A stretch of 64,000 bases of DNA from Bradyrhizobium sp. in8p8. Lineage in GTDB: Bacteria > Pseudomonadota > Alphaproteobacteria > Rhizobiales > Xanthobacteraceae. How positions within the stretch are numbered: position 1 is the first letter of the stretch; every line of letters begins with the position of its first letter. The DNA lies in the NCBI RefSeq assembly GCF_000426845.1, contig NZ_AUGD01000001.1, positions 706,001 to 770,000 on the forward strand. Direction: 5' to 3'. Shown piece by piece: positions 8,655 through 20,692 of the stretch. Both the position numbers and the translations under genes were made by a program. The notes beneath the pieces were generated by a model. That model had not been told where the DNA came from. It ran no database searches and saw only the letters and a list, made by a program, of their open reading frames with translations.

Positions 8655-10273
8655 TGACGACCGCCCCACCCGCCGTCTCCATCAAGAACCTGCGGATCGC
8701 GCTGCCCAAAGGCGCCGAGCGCCCCTTCGCCGTCGACGGTGTCTCGCTGGATCTCCGGCCAGGCAAGATCGTCTGTGTGGTCGGCGAGTCCGGATCCGGC
8801 AAGTCGATGTGCGCGCATGCGCTGATGGGCCTGTTGCCGGACACGGTGTCGGTCACCTCCGGCGAGATCCATTTTGAAGGCCGCGACCTGCTCAAGCTCG
8901 ACGATGACGGCTGGCGCGACCTGCGCGGCCGCCGCCTGGCGATGATTTTCCAGGAGCCGATGACTGCGCTCAATCCGTTGATGCGCATCGGCGACCAGAT
9001 GGCGGAGATGTTCGAGGCGCATGGCCTGCTGACACCCAGGGAAAGGCGAGCCAAGGCCCTGTCGCTGGCGCGCGAGGTCGGCCTGCCCGATCCTGAGAGA
9101 ATCGTGCGCGCCTATCCGCACCAGCTCTCGGGCGGCCAGCGCCAGCGCGCCATGATCGCGATGGCGCTCGCGCTGGAGCCCGCGGTGCTGGTCGCGGACG
9201 AGCCGACCACCGCGCTCGACGTCACCACACAGGCTCAGATTCTCAAGCTGATTCGAAATCTCCAGCGCAATCGCAACATGGCGGTGATGTTCATCACACA
9301 CGATTTCGGCGTGGTCGCCGACATCGCCGACCAGGTCGTGGTGCTCCGCCACGGCAAGGTCGTCGAGGAAGGTCCCGCCTCTGCCGTCTTCGAGGAGCCG
9401 CAGCATGACTACACCAAGGCGCTGCTCGCCGCCGTCCCGTCGATAGATCCGCCCGTTCGCAGCCCCCTGGACGAAATGGCCAAGGCCGTTGAAGTGATCG
9501 GGCTGGACAAGACCTATGTCACCTCGGGCGGCTGGTTTCGGGAAGACCGCCGCGTCGATGCCGCGCGCGCTGTCAATTTCAACATTCTCAAGGGCGAGAC
9601 GCTCGGCCTGGTCGGCGAATCCGGCTCCGGCAAGTCGTCGGTGGCGCGCCTCGTGATGCGGCTTATCGAGGCCGACCGCGGCACGGTGCGGATCGGCGAC
9701 ACCGATCTCACCTCTCTCTCCGGCAAGGCGCTCCGGGCCGAGCGCCATCGCATCCAGATGATCTTCCAGGACCCGTTCGCCTCGCTCAATCCGCGCCGCA
9801 AGATAGGCCACATCATCGCCGCCGGCCCGATCGCGGCCGGAACGGATCCGAAGGTCGCGTTCGAGCGCGCCCGCGATCTCCTCAGGATGGTCGGCTTGGA
9901 CGCCGGTGCGCTCGAGCGCTACCCGCATGAATTCTCCGGCGGCCAGCGCCAGCGAATCGGCATTGCGCGCGCACTCGCACTCGAACCCGAGGTCATCGTG
10001 GCCGACGAAGCCGTCTCCGCGCTCGACGTGTCAGTGCAGGCGCAGGTATTGAAGCTGCTCGAAGATCTCAAGGCGCGCCTCGGCCTCTCGATGCTGTTCA
10101 TCACCCACGATCTGCGCGTCGCAGCCCAGATCTGCGACCGCATCGCGGTGATGCAACGCGGCGCCATCGTCGAGCTGAAGCCGACCGCGCAGTTGTTCGC
10201 CGCGCCCGAGCACGCCTACACGCGCGAGCTGCTTGCGGCGGTACCGGGTCGGAAGCAAGCGTCCGCCGCCTGA
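8654..10273 (+). CDS. ABC importer ATPase, fused DppD-DppF type
   Basis: A 539-residue protein containing two complete ABC ATPase domains, a natural fusion of the DppD and DppF halves. Domain one has Walker A GESGSGKS (44-51), signature LSGGQRQR near 158 and Walker B VLVADEP. Domain two has Walker [10 protein letters not shown] near 321, signature FSGGQRQR near 427 and Walker B VIVADEA. Both halves keep the catalytic glutamate position and the switch histidine (FITHD). It energises import by the two permeases encoded just upstream. The importer cluster ends here; no clear terminator follows in the 165-base gap. Confidence 0.94.
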   Translation: MTTAPPAVSIKNLRIALPKGAERPFAVDGVSLDLRPGKIVCVVGESGSGKSMCAHALMGLLPDTVSVTSGEIHFEGRDLLKLDDDGWRDLRGRRLAMIFQEPMTALNPLMRIGDQMAEMFEAHGLLTPRERRAKALSLAREVGLPDPERIVRAYPHQLSGGQRQRAMIAMALALEPAVLVADEPTTALDVTTQAQILKLIRNLQRNRNMAVMFITHDFGVVADIADQVVVLRHGKVVEEGPASAVFEEPQHDYTKALLAAVPSIDPPVRSPLDEMAKAVEVIGLDKTYVTSGGWFREDRRVDAARAVNFNILKGETLGLVGESGSGKSSVARLVMRLIEADRGTVRIGDTDLTSLSGKALRAERHRIQMIFQDPFASLNPRRKIGHIIAAGPIAAGTDPKVAFERARDLLRMVGLDAGALERYPHEFSGGQRQRIGIARALALEPEVIVADEAVSALDVSVQAQVLKLLEDLKARLGLSMLFITHDLRVAAQICDRIAVMQRGAIVELKPTAQLFAAPEHAYTRELLAAVPGRKQASAA

Positions 10274-10438
10274 GCCCGGCTCGCCATCTAAGGAGCAAAC
10301 ACATCCGCGTTACGCCTGCTACGGACATGAGGTGGTGAGCAGCTTTGCAGCCCAGCGCGCGAGGCCGAACGACCGGCCGGATGGCGCTGCATGATCGGTC
10401 AATAGACCGTCCGAGGCGTCTGAACGGAGGACACCGGA

Positions 10439-10723
10439 CTATCGCGTGGTGTTGCTCCATGTGGGGACCGAGTTGGTCACGCCGACCGATGGCCAATTGT
10501 ATGATCCGATCGAGGGCGCCGTGACTGTGCCGACCGTCTGTCCGGACGACCCGTAGGACGACCTCGGCTGCGCGACCGGCGCTCCGGCACCGCTATAGGT
10601 CGGCGCCCCCACGCCAGTGGTGTAAGTCCGGCTCGGCCGGGCCTTCTTCGCTTCAGCCGCGAACGGCGCGACAAGCAGCCCGGACGTAACGAGCGCCGCA
10701 ATGGCGAGGTTGATGGCTTTCAT
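10439..10723 (-). CDS. secreted hypothetical protein, 94 aa
   Basis: The ATG at 10723 was preferred to one 33 bases upstream because AAAGGATC precedes it and a signal peptide follows at once (residues 1-25, MKAINLAIAALVTSGLLV to FAAEA). The mature protein is Ser/Thr/Gly/Pro-rich with repeated short SYG-, GVGAPTYSGAG- and PSIGSYNWPS-like segments and no cysteine, so it is probably disordered in the periplasm or outside the cell. I recognise no family. It converges on the importer genes and is divergent from the small regulator at 10908. Confidence 0.65.
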   Translation of the reverse strand: MKAINLAIAALVTSGLLVAPFAAEAKKARPSRTYTTGVGAPTYSGAGAPVAQPRSSYGSSGQTVGTVTAPSIGSYNWPSVGVTNSVPTWSNTTR

Positions 10724-10907
10724 TGTTGATCCTTTCGCCCGGCTGGCATCCGTCAATCACAACTGTTTAGGTACGGGGAAATTTCCATAGGCCTCCATTC
10801 ATAACTCCGTGTCCGGACGAAGGTGCCCATGGATAGCCGGCCGCCTTCGGATGGACCCGAATCAGCGCTAGTGGATTGCGTTCAGTGACCTCCTGGACGT
10901 AAGCAAC

Positions 10908-11228
10908 ATGACCGGCGCCGAACTGAAGCAGCTTCGCAACGATCTCTCCGACGCCCTGGAGCGAAAGCTCACTGCGGCCGACATGGCCAAGCTTTGCGGA
11001 TTGCCTGAGAGAGGCGGCGCCGACACGATCCGACGCTGGGAGGTCAGCGGCCCAACACCCGAGGCGACAAAGATATTGCGCGTCCTCGCGATGGCGAGCG
11101 AGCGCTATCCGATCCTGGAGAAGTTCGACGTCTTCGATCGTCATGACGTGCGCGAGGAAGACCGGCCGGCGAAGCGCGCCGCGTTCCGCGAGCAGATGCG
11201 CGATGAGGCGCGGCGGCGGCTTGGTTAA
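10908..11228 (+). CDS. small XRE-like helix-turn-helix protein
   Basis: A 106-residue cytosolic protein. Residues 17-60 resemble a helix-turn-helix (KLTAADMAKLCGLPERGGADTIRRWEVSG), in the layout where the second helix plus the RRWE box follows a short turn, as in XRE-type or CII-like proteins. The C-terminal third is strongly charged (REEDRPAKRAAFREQMRDEARRR) and helical. It stands alone with no toxin-like partner. DNA binding is inferred from the fold pattern only. The gap of 224 bases to the porin-like gene holds that gene's promoter region. Confidence 0.55.
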   Translation: MTGAELKQLRNDLSDALERKLTAADMAKLCGLPERGGADTIRRWEVSGPTPEATKILRVLAMASERYPILEKFDVFDRHDVREEDRPAKRAAFREQMRDEARRRLG

Positions 11229-11452
11229 CAAGAGTCGCGCACAAGTTACCTGAGGTGCGCGAGGTTAAGCCTTCCTTCACCGCTTCTTAGGGTGACGTTA
11301 AGCACGAAACTCATTTACAGCCCAATAAGTTAGGTTGGGTGCCGCTGTGCCACGCATGTGACAGCATTTTCGTCAAAAGCGAGCTATCTGCAAAACCAGT
11401 GACGGCGCGGAAAGCGCGCCTGCCGGGACCTGACGTGTTGGAGTTCAAGACC

Positions 11453-12178
11453 ATGAAGAAGATTCTGTTTGCGACCGTAGCGCTGCTCGCGGTGGGCGCG
11501 GCTGCGCCTGCCGTCGGCGCCGATCTCGGCAACCGCAACTACTACAAGACGCCCGCGCCGGCCTACGCTGCGCCGATCTACAATTGGACGGGTTTCTACA
11601 TCGGTGCGCATCTCGGCGGCGCGTTCTCCAGCGACAACAATTTCAACGGCCTCTCCACTGGAAACAACGCCAACGGCCGCTTCCTCGGCGGCGTGCAGGT
11701 GGGCGCGGACTGGCAGCTCAACCCGTACTTCGTGGTCGGCCTCGAAGGCCAGTATTCCTGGCTGTCCGGCAGCGTCGGCGCAGTGTTCCCCGGCGGCGTC
11801 GCCTATACCAACGACCAGCGCGGCCTCGGCTCGATCACCGGCCGCGTCGGCTACACATGGGGTCCGGGCCTGCTCTACGTGAAGGGCGGCTACGCCTATT
11901 CGGACAACAACGAGAAGGTGACCGTCGGCGGCGTGCCCACCGCCTTCGTCATCACGGGCGATCACCGCAACGGCTATACCGTCGGCGCCGGCCTCGAATA
12001 CATGTTCGCCCAGAACTGGTCGGCCAAGGCCGAGTACCAGTACTACAATTTCGGCGACGCGAGCTTCACCGGCGGTCCGCTCGCGGGCACCGGCAGCTTC
12101 ACCACCGACGACCATACCTTCAAGGCGGGCGTCAACTACCGCTTCAATTGGGCAAGCCCGGCGGTCGCGCGCTACTGA
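11453..12178 (+). CDS. outer-membrane beta-barrel protein, Omp25/RopB type
   Basis: A 241-residue protein with a signal peptide (1-23, ending AVGAD) followed by the linker rich in Tyr, Pro and Ala (YYKTPAPAYAAPIYNWTGFY) that marks this alphaproteobacterial outer-membrane family. Alternating beta strands such as WTGFYIGAHLGG, RFLGGVQVGADWQL and SAKAEYQYYNFGD predict an eight-stranded barrel. The protein ends in HTFKAGVNYRFN with further residues after the usual aromatic end. The ATG at 11453 has GGAG ten bases upstream. A strong intrinsic terminator follows, so it is a single-gene unit and probably abundant. Confidence 0.9.
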   Translation: MKKILFATVALLAVGAAAPAVGADLGNRNYYKTPAPAYAAPIYNWTGFYIGAHLGGAFSSDNNFNGLSTGNNANGRFLGGVQVGADWQLNPYFVVGLEGQYSWLSGSVGAVFPGGVAYTNDQRGLGSITGRVGYTWGPGLLYVKGGYAYSDNNEKVTVGGVPTAFVITGDHRNGYTVGAGLEYMFAQNWSAKAEYQYYNFGDASFTGGPLAGTGSFTTDDHTFKAGVNYRFNWASPAVARY

Positions 12179-12204
12179 TCGGTTACCAAGATCTTACCGC
12201 GATG

Positions 12205-12238
12205 AAGGGCCGGCGCCGTTGCCGGCCCTTCTTTTTTT
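12205..12238 (+). terminator. intrinsic terminator of the porin-like gene
   Basis: A perfect ten-pair stem AAGGGCCGGC (12205-12214) and GCCGGCCCTT (12221-12230) with a six-base loop is followed by seven T residues at 12232-12238, 26 bases after the stop codon. This is a textbook rho-independent terminator. Confidence 0.95.
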
Positions 12239-12340
12239 CGCCATGCGGAACACAAGGCAGCCAGTTGCGCCAATTCCGATTCTTTAACCGGTCGTACTGA
12301 TACTGCCGCCACAACCAGAAGAACATTGGGGGAATTTTCG

Positions 12341-14497
12341 ATGGCGATCCGTCTGGGCCTTGGCCGCTTCCTTGGCCGTTTCCGTACTCGTTTCAAAATG
12401 CCGAGATGGGGCGTGCGTGGCAGCCTGTTCGCGGCGTTCGCGGTAATCGCGGGCATGGGTCTCGTGATCGCAGCCGGCGCCGGCCTGGCGCTGCAGAATC
12501 TCGGCGGACGCATGACGGAACTTAGCGGGCGGGACATTCCGCGTCTTGCCGCCAGCCTGCAATTGTCGGCACTGAGCGCGAGCCTTGCGGCGCAGGGACC
12601 GGCGCTGCTTGCTGCGCAGAACGACGAGGCCCTGAATGAACGCACCAAGAAACTCAGGGAATTGCAGGAGCAGACGCAACAGAAGCTCAACGAGATCATC
12701 GAGCTCGGCGGAGACAAGAGCGTTGTTTCCGGGCTCAGCGAAACGATGAAGAGCATCAACGATGCGGCCCAGAGCCTGGCGAAGGCCGCTCGCGAGCGCC
12801 TCGACATCGCCGCCCTCCATGAGAAGCAATATGACGCGCTTCGCTCCGCGCAGGGCGCGTTCGTCGGCGCGGCAAACCCGGCGATGCTGGACGCGCAGAC
12901 TCGGGTCAACGCCATTCTCGGCTCTGCGGACCTGTCCGCCGCCGACGCAACCGATGCCGCGCAGACGGTCGGTCAGCTCGGCAACGTCGTCGCCAGCGGC
13001 AACCTTGCCGCCGCGAACATGAGCGCCGCGCTGTCGGCGAGCACGAGCGACAAGCTCGACGACATCCAGAAGGAATTCAAGACGGCACAGGGACGCCTGC
13101 GCTCCAACCTCGATCTGCTGCCCGACAATCAGGGCAACAAGATGCTGCGCGAGACGGCGGAAAAGCTGCTCGCGCTCGGCACCGGGAAGACCGGCGTGTT
13201 CAATCTGCGCGAGAAGGAACTCGACTCCATCGACTATGGCCAGACCATCCTGGACGAGACGCGCAAGCTCAATGTCGGCCTCGGCATCAGCGTGCAGCAG
13301 CTCGTCGACGGCGTGCAGAAGGAGACCAACACCTCGACCTCACAGGCGCGGCAGGAGATCTCGCTCGCGACGTCAGTCATGCTGGCGCTGGGCGCGCTGA
13401 TGCTGGTCGGCTCGGCGCTGTTCGTCTGGCTCTATGTCGGCCGCAACATCCTGCGCCGGATCGGCGCATTGCAGCACTCGATGCAGCTGCTCGCGAACGG
13501 CGATCTCGAAACCGAGATCTACAGCTCGAAGAACCACAATGACGAAATCTCGGCGATGGCGAACACGCTGCAAGTGTTCCGGGAGAGCATGATCGAGGCT
13601 CGTGCACTGACGAGCGAGCAGGACAAGGACCGGATCGCCAAGGCCGAGCGGGCCGCGCGCATGGAAGCGAAGATCGCGGAATTCGAAAGCACGGTGCGCT
13701 CCGCCCTCGACAATCTGGCGCAGTCGGCCAATTCGATGCAATCGACCGCACAGAGCATGTCGAGCACCGCCGACCAGTCCAATGCGCTGGTCAACGCGGT
13801 CGCCTCCGCTGCGGAGGAAACGTCGGTCAACGTGCAGACCGTGTCGGCCGGCACCGAGCAGCTGTCCTCCTCGATCCAGGAGATCAGCCGCCAGGTCGTG
13901 ACCTCCGCCGAGATCGCCAAGAAGGCCGTCGATGAAGCGGGAGCGACCGACGCCACGGTGCAGAGCCTCGCGGACAGCGCGAGCCGCATCAGCGTCGTCG
14001 TCGACCTGATCCAGACCATCGCCTCACAGACGAACCTGCTGGCGCTCAACGCTACGATCGAGGCGGCGCGCGCAGGCGAGGCCGGCCGCGGCTTCGCCGT
14101 GGTCGCCTCCGAAGTGAAGAGCCTGGCGAGCCAGACTGCGAAGGCGACGGACGAGATCCGCACGCAGATCGCCAGCATGCAGGAGGTCACCACCTCCGCG
14201 GTCGGCGCCATCCAGGGTATCGGCCGGATCATCGGCGAGATCAACGACGTCACCACGACGATCGCGGCCGCGGTCGAGGAGCAGGGCGCCGCCACGCGCG
14301 AGATCGCCCGCAACATCCAGCATGCGGCCGGCGGCACCAGCGAGGTCTCCAGCAACATCGTCGGCGTATCCACCGCCTCCGCCGAGGCGGGCGCCGCGGC
14401 TGGCGAAGTGCTGAGCGCCTCGGACGCGCTCCGGCGCGAGGCCGATATGCTGCGCGGGGAGATCGACGCGTTCCTCAACGACATCCGGGCGGCCTGA
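12341..14497 (+). CDS. methyl-accepting chemotaxis protein
   Basis: A 718-residue chemoreceptor. The ATG at 12341 was chosen because GGGGGAA ends 6 bases before it; a TTG five codons earlier has no such site. Layout: first membrane helix about 28-52, a long helical periplasmic sensor region (52-345, Ala/Gln-rich and mostly predicted four-helix-bundle), second membrane helix 346-366, HAMP 367-420, then the cytoplasmic signalling coiled coil whose hairpin tip ([20 protein letters not shown], about 562-581) contacts CheA and CheW. No C-terminal CheR-binding pentapeptide is seen. The ligand is unknown. It is a solitary receptor gene without adjacent che genes. Confidence 0.94.
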   Translation: MAIRLGLGRFLGRFRTRFKMPRWGVRGSLFAAFAVIAGMGLVIAAGAGLALQNLGGRMTELSGRDIPRLAASLQLSALSASLAAQGPALLAAQNDEALNERTKKLRELQEQTQQKLNEIIELGGDKSVVSGLSETMKSINDAAQSLAKAARERLDIAALHEKQYDALRSAQGAFVGAANPAMLDAQTRVNAILGSADLSAADATDAAQTVGQLGNVVASGNLAAANMSAALSASTSDKLDDIQKEFKTAQGRLRSNLDLLPDNQGNKMLRETAEKLLALGTGKTGVFNLREKELDSIDYGQTILDETRKLNVGLGISVQQLVDGVQKETNTSTSQARQEISLATSVMLALGALMLVGSALFVWLYVGRNILRRIGALQHSMQLLANGDLETEIYSSKNHNDEISAMANTLQVFRESMIEARALTSEQDKDRIAKAERAARMEAKIAEFESTVRSALDNLAQSANSMQSTAQSMSSTADQSNALVNAVASAAEETSVNVQTVSAGTEQLSSSIQEISRQVVTSAEIAKKAVDEAGATDATVQSLADSASRISVVVDLIQTIASQTNLLALNATIEAARAGEAGRGFAVVASEVKSLASQTAKATDEIRTQIASMQEVTTSAVGAIQGIGRIIGEINDVTTTIAAAVEEQGAATREIARNIQHAAGGTSEVSSNIVGVSTASAEAGAAAGEVLSASDALRREADMLRGEIDAFLNDIRAA

Positions 14498-14498
14498 T

Positions 14499-14612
14499 CG
14501 TCATTCGGGGGCGCCTCGAAGAGGCGAACCCGGAGTCTCGGACCACAATCCCGGGATTCTCGGGTGCGCAACCGCCCACCATGGTTCGCGCTTTGGAGCG
14601 TCCCGGAATGAC
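14499..14612. repeat. family A repeat (CGTCATTC...GGAATGAC)
   Basis: It starts with CGTCATTCGGGGG and ends with TCCCGGAATGAC, the complementary termini of a repeat also present at 43664, 50244 and 56192 in this window. Internally it has GCCTCGAAGAGGCGAACCC and a CCCGGGATTCTCGGG palindrome. It fills about half of the 235-base gap after the chemoreceptor gene. Confidence 0.75.
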
Positions 14613-14732
14613 TGCCTTTTTGGCGCTTCAACCGAGACGCGGAAAAACACTGCCGGTATGACGGCCATGCGGCGCCCGCCAGCCATCCTTTTTCGGCTGG
14701 CGCCCCGCTCGCGCTGGGTTTAAGCGAATAGG

Positions 14733-15794
14733 ATGAGTTCAAAAACCGACACCGCACAATCCTCGGCCGAGGCCCTGCGCTACCCCTGGGAACAGCACCC
14801 CGGCCCCGAACAGATCGTGGAGATCAGGCCCGGCGTGTTGTGGGCGCGGCTGAAGCTGCCGTTCCGCCTCAACCACGTGAACATATACCTGCTCGCCGAC
14901 GGCGACGGCTATGCGATGATCGACGCCGGCTTCGGCAACGAGGAAACGATCGAAGCCTGGACGAAGCTGTTCGATGGTCCGTTGAAGGGCGTCGACATCA
15001 CGCGGTTGATTGTCACCCACTCCCACCCCGACCACGTCGGCCTCGCGGGATGGATCGTCGAGCGTTTCAACTGCCCGCTGGTGATGTCGCAGGTCGAATA
15101 TCTGCAGTCGGTCTATCACCAGAACCGCGGCACCGACGAGCGGCGCGAGGCCCAGCGGCTGTTCTTCCGCCGCCATGGCATGGACGAGTCGCTCACCGAA
15201 AAACTGCTCGGTCGCGGCCAGGACTATCTCAAGCGGGTCTCCGTGCTGCCGCCATCCTACCGACGCATCTCCCACGGCGAGGATGTCGTGATCGGCACGC
15301 GCCGCTTCAGGGTAATCACCGGCGGCGGCCACGCGCTCGACCAGGTGATGCTGTATTGCGCCGACGACAAGCTGTTCCTCTCTGCCGACCAGGTGCTGAG
15401 CAAGATCTCGCCGAATGTCAGCGTCTGGGCGGTGGAGCCCGAGCAGAACTCGCTCGGCGAGTATCTGGCCTCGCTCGCCAGCCTCACGACGACGCTTCCC
15501 TACGACGTGCTGGTGCTGCCCGGCCACGGCGTGCCGTTCTACGGCTTGAAGACCCGCATCAAGCAGCTCGCCGACCATCACGAGGAGCGCTGCCGGCTGA
15601 TCGCCGAAGCCTGCCGCGAGATGCCGCAGACCTCGCGCGCGCTGGTGCCTGTGGTGTTCAACAAGCACGTGCTGGACGAGCACCAGATGGGCTTTGCTGC
15701 CGGCGAGCTCGTCGCCCACGTCAACTACATGATCGTCGAGGGCCGGCTGACGGCCGAGATGCAAGACGGCGTGCTGCGGTTTCGGACGACGTGA
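14733..15794 (+). CDS. metallo-beta-lactamase-fold hydrolase
   Basis: A 353-residue soluble enzyme with the metallo-beta-lactamase fold. The metal signature HSHPDHVG (His96, His98, Asp100, His101) is intact, with further ligands likely in GGGHALDQVMLY and LPGHGVPFYG. The C-terminal extension of about 90 residues, with NKHVLDEHQMGFAAGELVAHVNY, is the winged-helix-like tail of the glyoxalase-II/LACTB2-like group. The probable activity is hydrolysis of a thioester or lactone, but the substrate is unknown. The sequence before the ATG (GAATAGG) is a weak ribosome site. It precedes the dehydrogenase gene on the same strand by 165 bases. Confidence 0.85.
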   Translation: MSSKTDTAQSSAEALRYPWEQHPGPEQIVEIRPGVLWARLKLPFRLNHVNIYLLADGDGYAMIDAGFGNEETIEAWTKLFDGPLKGVDITRLIVTHSHPDHVGLAGWIVERFNCPLVMSQVEYLQSVYHQNRGTDERREAQRLFFRRHGMDESLTEKLLGRGQDYLKRVSVLPPSYRRISHGEDVVIGTRRFRVITGGGHALDQVMLYCADDKLFLSADQVLSKISPNVSVWAVEPEQNSLGEYLASLASLTTTLPYDVLVLPGHGVPFYGLKTRIKQLADHHEERCRLIAEACREMPQTSRALVPVVFNKHVLDEHQMGFAAGELVAHVNYMIVEGRLTAEMQDGVLRFRTT

Positions 15795-15959
15795 GCTTGC
15801 TTTCGCCGTTCAACCCGAGGGCCGGCCTGGCCTGAGCCGCTAAGGGTCTTCCGCCTTGAGCGAGACCCTCCGTCTGCTTTACTCTCTCTTGTACCTTACA
15901 CACAGCCCGGTACAAATCCTCGCGCGACGAGCGCAGCCGGATCTTGACGGAGGTCTCGC

Positions 15960-17372
15960 ATGGACATGGTGACGCCGGCCGGGCAGGCCGACCAATTGCT
16001 CGGCGCCCTGCGCGACAGACTTGGTGCGGCCGCGGTACTGATGGGCAGTGAAGTGCCCGCCCGCAATTGCAACGATTGGAGCGCGAGCCTGCCGCAGACG
16101 CCGCTGGCGGTGATCCGCCCGCTCGATGCGCAAGGTGTGGCGGATGCGATCGCGGCCTGCCGGCAGGCGCGCCTTCCCTTCGTGCCCCAGGGCGGACTGA
16201 CCGGGCTGTGCCGCGGCGCTTCCCCCGAGGCGGGCTGGGTTGCGATCTCGCTGGAGCGCATGACCGGCATCGAGGAGATCGATCGCGCGTCGATGACGAT
16301 GACGGTGAAGGCAGGCACGCCGCTGGAGACGATCCAGAAGGCTGCCGACGAGGCCGGCTTCTTCTTTCCGCTCGACCTGGGCTCGCGCGGCTCCTGCGCG
16401 ATCGGCGGCAATCTCTCCACCAATGCCGGCGGCAACCGCGTGATCCGCTACGGCATGACGCGCGAGCTGGTGCTCGGTCTCGAAGTGGTGCTGCCGGACG
16501 GCACCATCATCACTGGCCTCAACAAGCTGATGAAGAACAATGCCGGCTATGACCTGAAACATCTGTTCATCGGCTCGGAAGGCACGCTCGGCATCATCAC
16601 CCGCGTGGTGCTCAGGCTGTTTCCGAAGCCACGCTCGACCATGGCCGCGCTCTGTGCACTGACGGACTATGCGGCGGTAATCGCGCTGCTCGACGCCGCG
16701 CGCAGCGGGCTCGGCCCGCTGCTCTCGGCTTTCGAGGTGATGTGGCCGGACTATTGGGACGTGATCACGAATCGCGCGGGGGTGAAGCCGCCGGTCGCGG
16801 CGGGCCACGGCCTCTACGTGCTGGTCGAGGCGCAAGGCACCGATGAGAGCGTCGATGCGCCGCGCTTCCAGGCCTGGCTCGAAGAGCTGATGGAGCGCGG
16901 GCTGCTGGCGGATGCCGCCGTCGCGCAATCGCTGGCGCAAACGCAGGCCTTCTGGCGCGTGCGCGACATCTGCGCCGAATTTGGCCAGGTGCTGGGGCCG
17001 CACATCGCCTACGACATCGGCCTTGCAGTGGCGCGCATGGACGAGTTCGTCACGCGCTGCAAGGCGGCGCTTGCCTCCGGCATCAAGGGTTGCGAGAGCG
17101 TCTATTACGGTCACATCGGCGACGGCAATCTGCATCTCGTCTCCTGGGTCGGCGGCCTCTCGGTCGCGCAGCAGCCGAAGGAGGAGATGGACGCGATCAT
17201 CTACGGTCTCGTCCGCGACATGGGCGGCAGCGTCTCCGCCGAGCACGGCATCGGCACCTTGAAGAAGCAGTGGCTGGGCCACGCCAGGAGCGAGGCCGAG
17301 ATCGCGCTGATGCGGACGCTGAAGGCGGCGCTCGATCCCGACCACCTGCTCAATCCAGGCAAGGTGATCTAG
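15960..17372 (+). CDS. FAD-binding D-2-hydroxyacid dehydrogenase (GlcD-like)
   Basis: A 470-residue flavoprotein of the VAO/PCMH class. The FAD domain shows PFVPQGGLTGLCRGA near residue 72, the flavin-loop segment LGSRGSCAIGGNLSTNAGGN near 140-159, and IGSEGTLGIITRV. The C-terminal cap has the metal- and substrate-binding block YYGHIGDGNLHL and ends with AEHGIGTLKK and LNPGKV. This matches D-lactate, glycolate (GlcD) or D-2-hydroxyglutarate dehydrogenases, which pass electrons to quinone or ETF. The absence of glcE and glcF next door favours a stand-alone D-2-hydroxyglutarate-type enzyme. The exact substrate is inference. Confidence 0.9.
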   Translation: MDMVTPAGQADQLLGALRDRLGAAAVLMGSEVPARNCNDWSASLPQTPLAVIRPLDAQGVADAIAACRQARLPFVPQGGLTGLCRGASPEAGWVAISLERMTGIEEIDRASMTMTVKAGTPLETIQKAADEAGFFFPLDLGSRGSCAIGGNLSTNAGGNRVIRYGMTRELVLGLEVVLPDGTIITGLNKLMKNNAGYDLKHLFIGSEGTLGIITRVVLRLFPKPRSTMAALCALTDYAAVIALLDAARSGLGPLLSAFEVMWPDYWDVITNRAGVKPPVAAGHGLYVLVEAQGTDESVDAPRFQAWLEELMERGLLADAAVAQSLAQTQAFWRVRDICAEFGQVLGPHIAYDIGLAVARMDEFVTRCKAALASGIKGCESVYYGHIGDGNLHLVSWVGGLSVAQQPKEEMDAIIYGLVRDMGGSVSAEHGIGTLKKQWLGHARSEAEIALMRTLKAALDPDHLLNPGKVI

Positions 17373-17463
17373 GAAAGCACATGCCCTCGCTCAGGCTCGA
17401 TCCGCCGAAGTCGCTGGTTCAGGCGTGGTCTATGCGAGAGCGCTGAAGATGGATTGAGCGCCG

Positions 17464-17628
17464 TCACCGCTCATCCTTCGCTCCCGGTCCGTCCAGAAAG
17501 TCCAGCGCGGTGTTGATCTGCTCGAGCTGGCGCTCGATCTTGTCGCGATCCTCGACCGATGGCGCCTTTTCGAGCTGTTCCACGAGCTTCTGCTTCCGTA
17601 ACAGCAAGTTCTCTATGACCGTGCTCAC
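17464..17628 (-). CDS. short coiled-coil protein, about 54 aa
   Basis: A small charged helical protein: from a GTG at 17628 it reads [20 protein letters not shown] and continues to a C-terminal [12 protein letters not shown]. Leucine spacing and Glu/Lys/Gln richness predict a single coiled coil over residues 3-45. GGGGGAG lies just before the GTG but very close to it; the ATG at 17640 (MGGAVST...) is an alternative start. I recognise no named family. It lies convergent to the dehydrogenase gene and divergent from the YgiQ gene. Confidence 0.5.
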   Translation of the reverse strand: MSTVIENLLLRKQKLVEQLEKAPSVEDRDKIERQLEQINTALDFLDGPGAKDER

Positions 17629-17829
17629 AGCTCCCCCCATCGCCAGAGGCGACATCACGGACGCCGAAACGGAGGCGCGCGCAACCCGGGCCCGCCTCGA
17701 ACCCTCGACCAGAATGTTCGCGGACGCGGTTGGTTCCTGTGGCCGATATCGATCTGCGCCGGTGCGCGGACGGAACCCCGAAATCGACGCCGGCACACCG
17801 ATCGGTTGAATTCGGCCGCCCGGAGTCCT

Positions 17830-19859
<2,030 letters not shown>

Positions 19860-19863
<4 letters not shown>

Positions 19864-19882
19864 CGGGCGCTGCGCCTGCTAC
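19860..19882. terminator. hairpin spanning two convergent stop codons
   Basis: A ten-pair stem with one G-U pair (GTAGCGGGCG, 19860-19869, with CGCCTGCTAC, 19873-19882) and a three-base loop contains both the TAG stop of the YgiQ gene and the stop of the convergent 97-aa gene. It lacks a T-run, so a bidirectional stop signal is plausible but not certain. Confidence 0.4.
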
Positions 19883-20172
19883 AGCGCGAGCACGACCTCG
19901 CCTGACACCGCATCAGTCACGCCGCGTCCGTTGCCCTGGTCCTCGAGCACCGACCTGAAACTGTCCAGGGTCCTGATCATCGCCGATCGGGCGGCGACCA
20001 GCGCATCCTGACTGGCCCAGGTGCCGACGAGACAGAAGGTTCGATCGCCGGTCCTGATGATGACGCCGTGCTCCAGGCCCGGCCATTTCGCCTTCCCGTC
20101 TCGGTGCGCATCGAGGAAAGTGGCTTCTGCGCCGGACTTCACCTTGAACTTGACCACATTGTAAACCTGCAT
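19879..20172 (-). CDS. small dimeric alpha/beta-barrel-like protein, 97 aa
   Basis: A 97-residue soluble protein. The start at 20172 has GGAGGCCACC directly before it. The sequence MQVYNVVKFKVKSGAEATFLDAHR, with later strand FCLVGTWASQDALVAARSAM, has the beta-alpha-beta pattern of the ferredoxin-like dimeric barrels (antibiotic-biosynthesis-monooxygenase or EthD-like). Catalytic residues cannot be named, so an enzyme role is only possible. It converges on the YgiQ gene with 15 bases between stops. Confidence 0.65.
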   Translation of the reverse strand: MQVYNVVKFKVKSGAEATFLDAHRDGKAKWPGLEHGVIIRTGDRTFCLVGTWASQDALVAARSAMIRTLDSFRSVLEDQGNGRGVTDAVSGEVVLAL

Positions 20173-20692
20173 GGTGGCCTCCGAAAAATGGACGAATGAA
20201 ACGGGCGTGGCGCGAGGTCAGGGGCAAGAAGTCCACGCCGATCGCCCCGGCGGATTGTCGTCCCCGCGCGCGGCGACGTCACCGTGACAAATCGGCTTGG
20301 CGAGGCAGGTCTTTCGGGCCGGCAAAAGCCAGGAGTTCGAAAACAACCCCATGCACAGTAGCCGGCTCTAGCGGAATCAACGGCTTATCGCCATCGCTCA
20401 CACGTTCGGCCCGTCGGGCAGAAATGGCGTTGCTCCGTCGGGCAAAACAGGCGCATGATGCCATCGTTGCAGGACGCGTGAAGAGGGCATGCCTCTTCTT
20501 CCGTAAGCCCTCGCGCTCCACACCGCGTCCGGTGCAAGTTGTTTGCTCGCCAGTTCTGGGGCTGCAGGAGATGGCGAGCCAGATCGCCCGTTCGTCCGCC
20601 AGACCAGCGCGGTGGGATTCGCCACGGCCTGTTTGCTTTGCCGGTCCCGCGCCCAGATCAGGCGAATGCAGAGGCCCGTCGCCGCAATGCGC
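20173..20692. other. 520-base gap with a probable intergenic repeat
   Basis: No gene is supported on either strand; open frames here lack ribosome sites and have random-looking composition. At 20404-20521 the minus strand reads through TTTTGCCCGACGG and TTTCTGCCCGACGGGCC, giving the direct repeat CCGTCGGGCA at 20411-20420 and 20435-20444. From memory this resembles a recurrent Bradyrhizobium intergenic sequence. Confidence 0.4.

Noticed and set aside
12246..12270. GGAAC upstream of the chemoreceptor gene as an EcfG site
   Set aside because: The -10 position reads CGCC or GCCA, only a half match.
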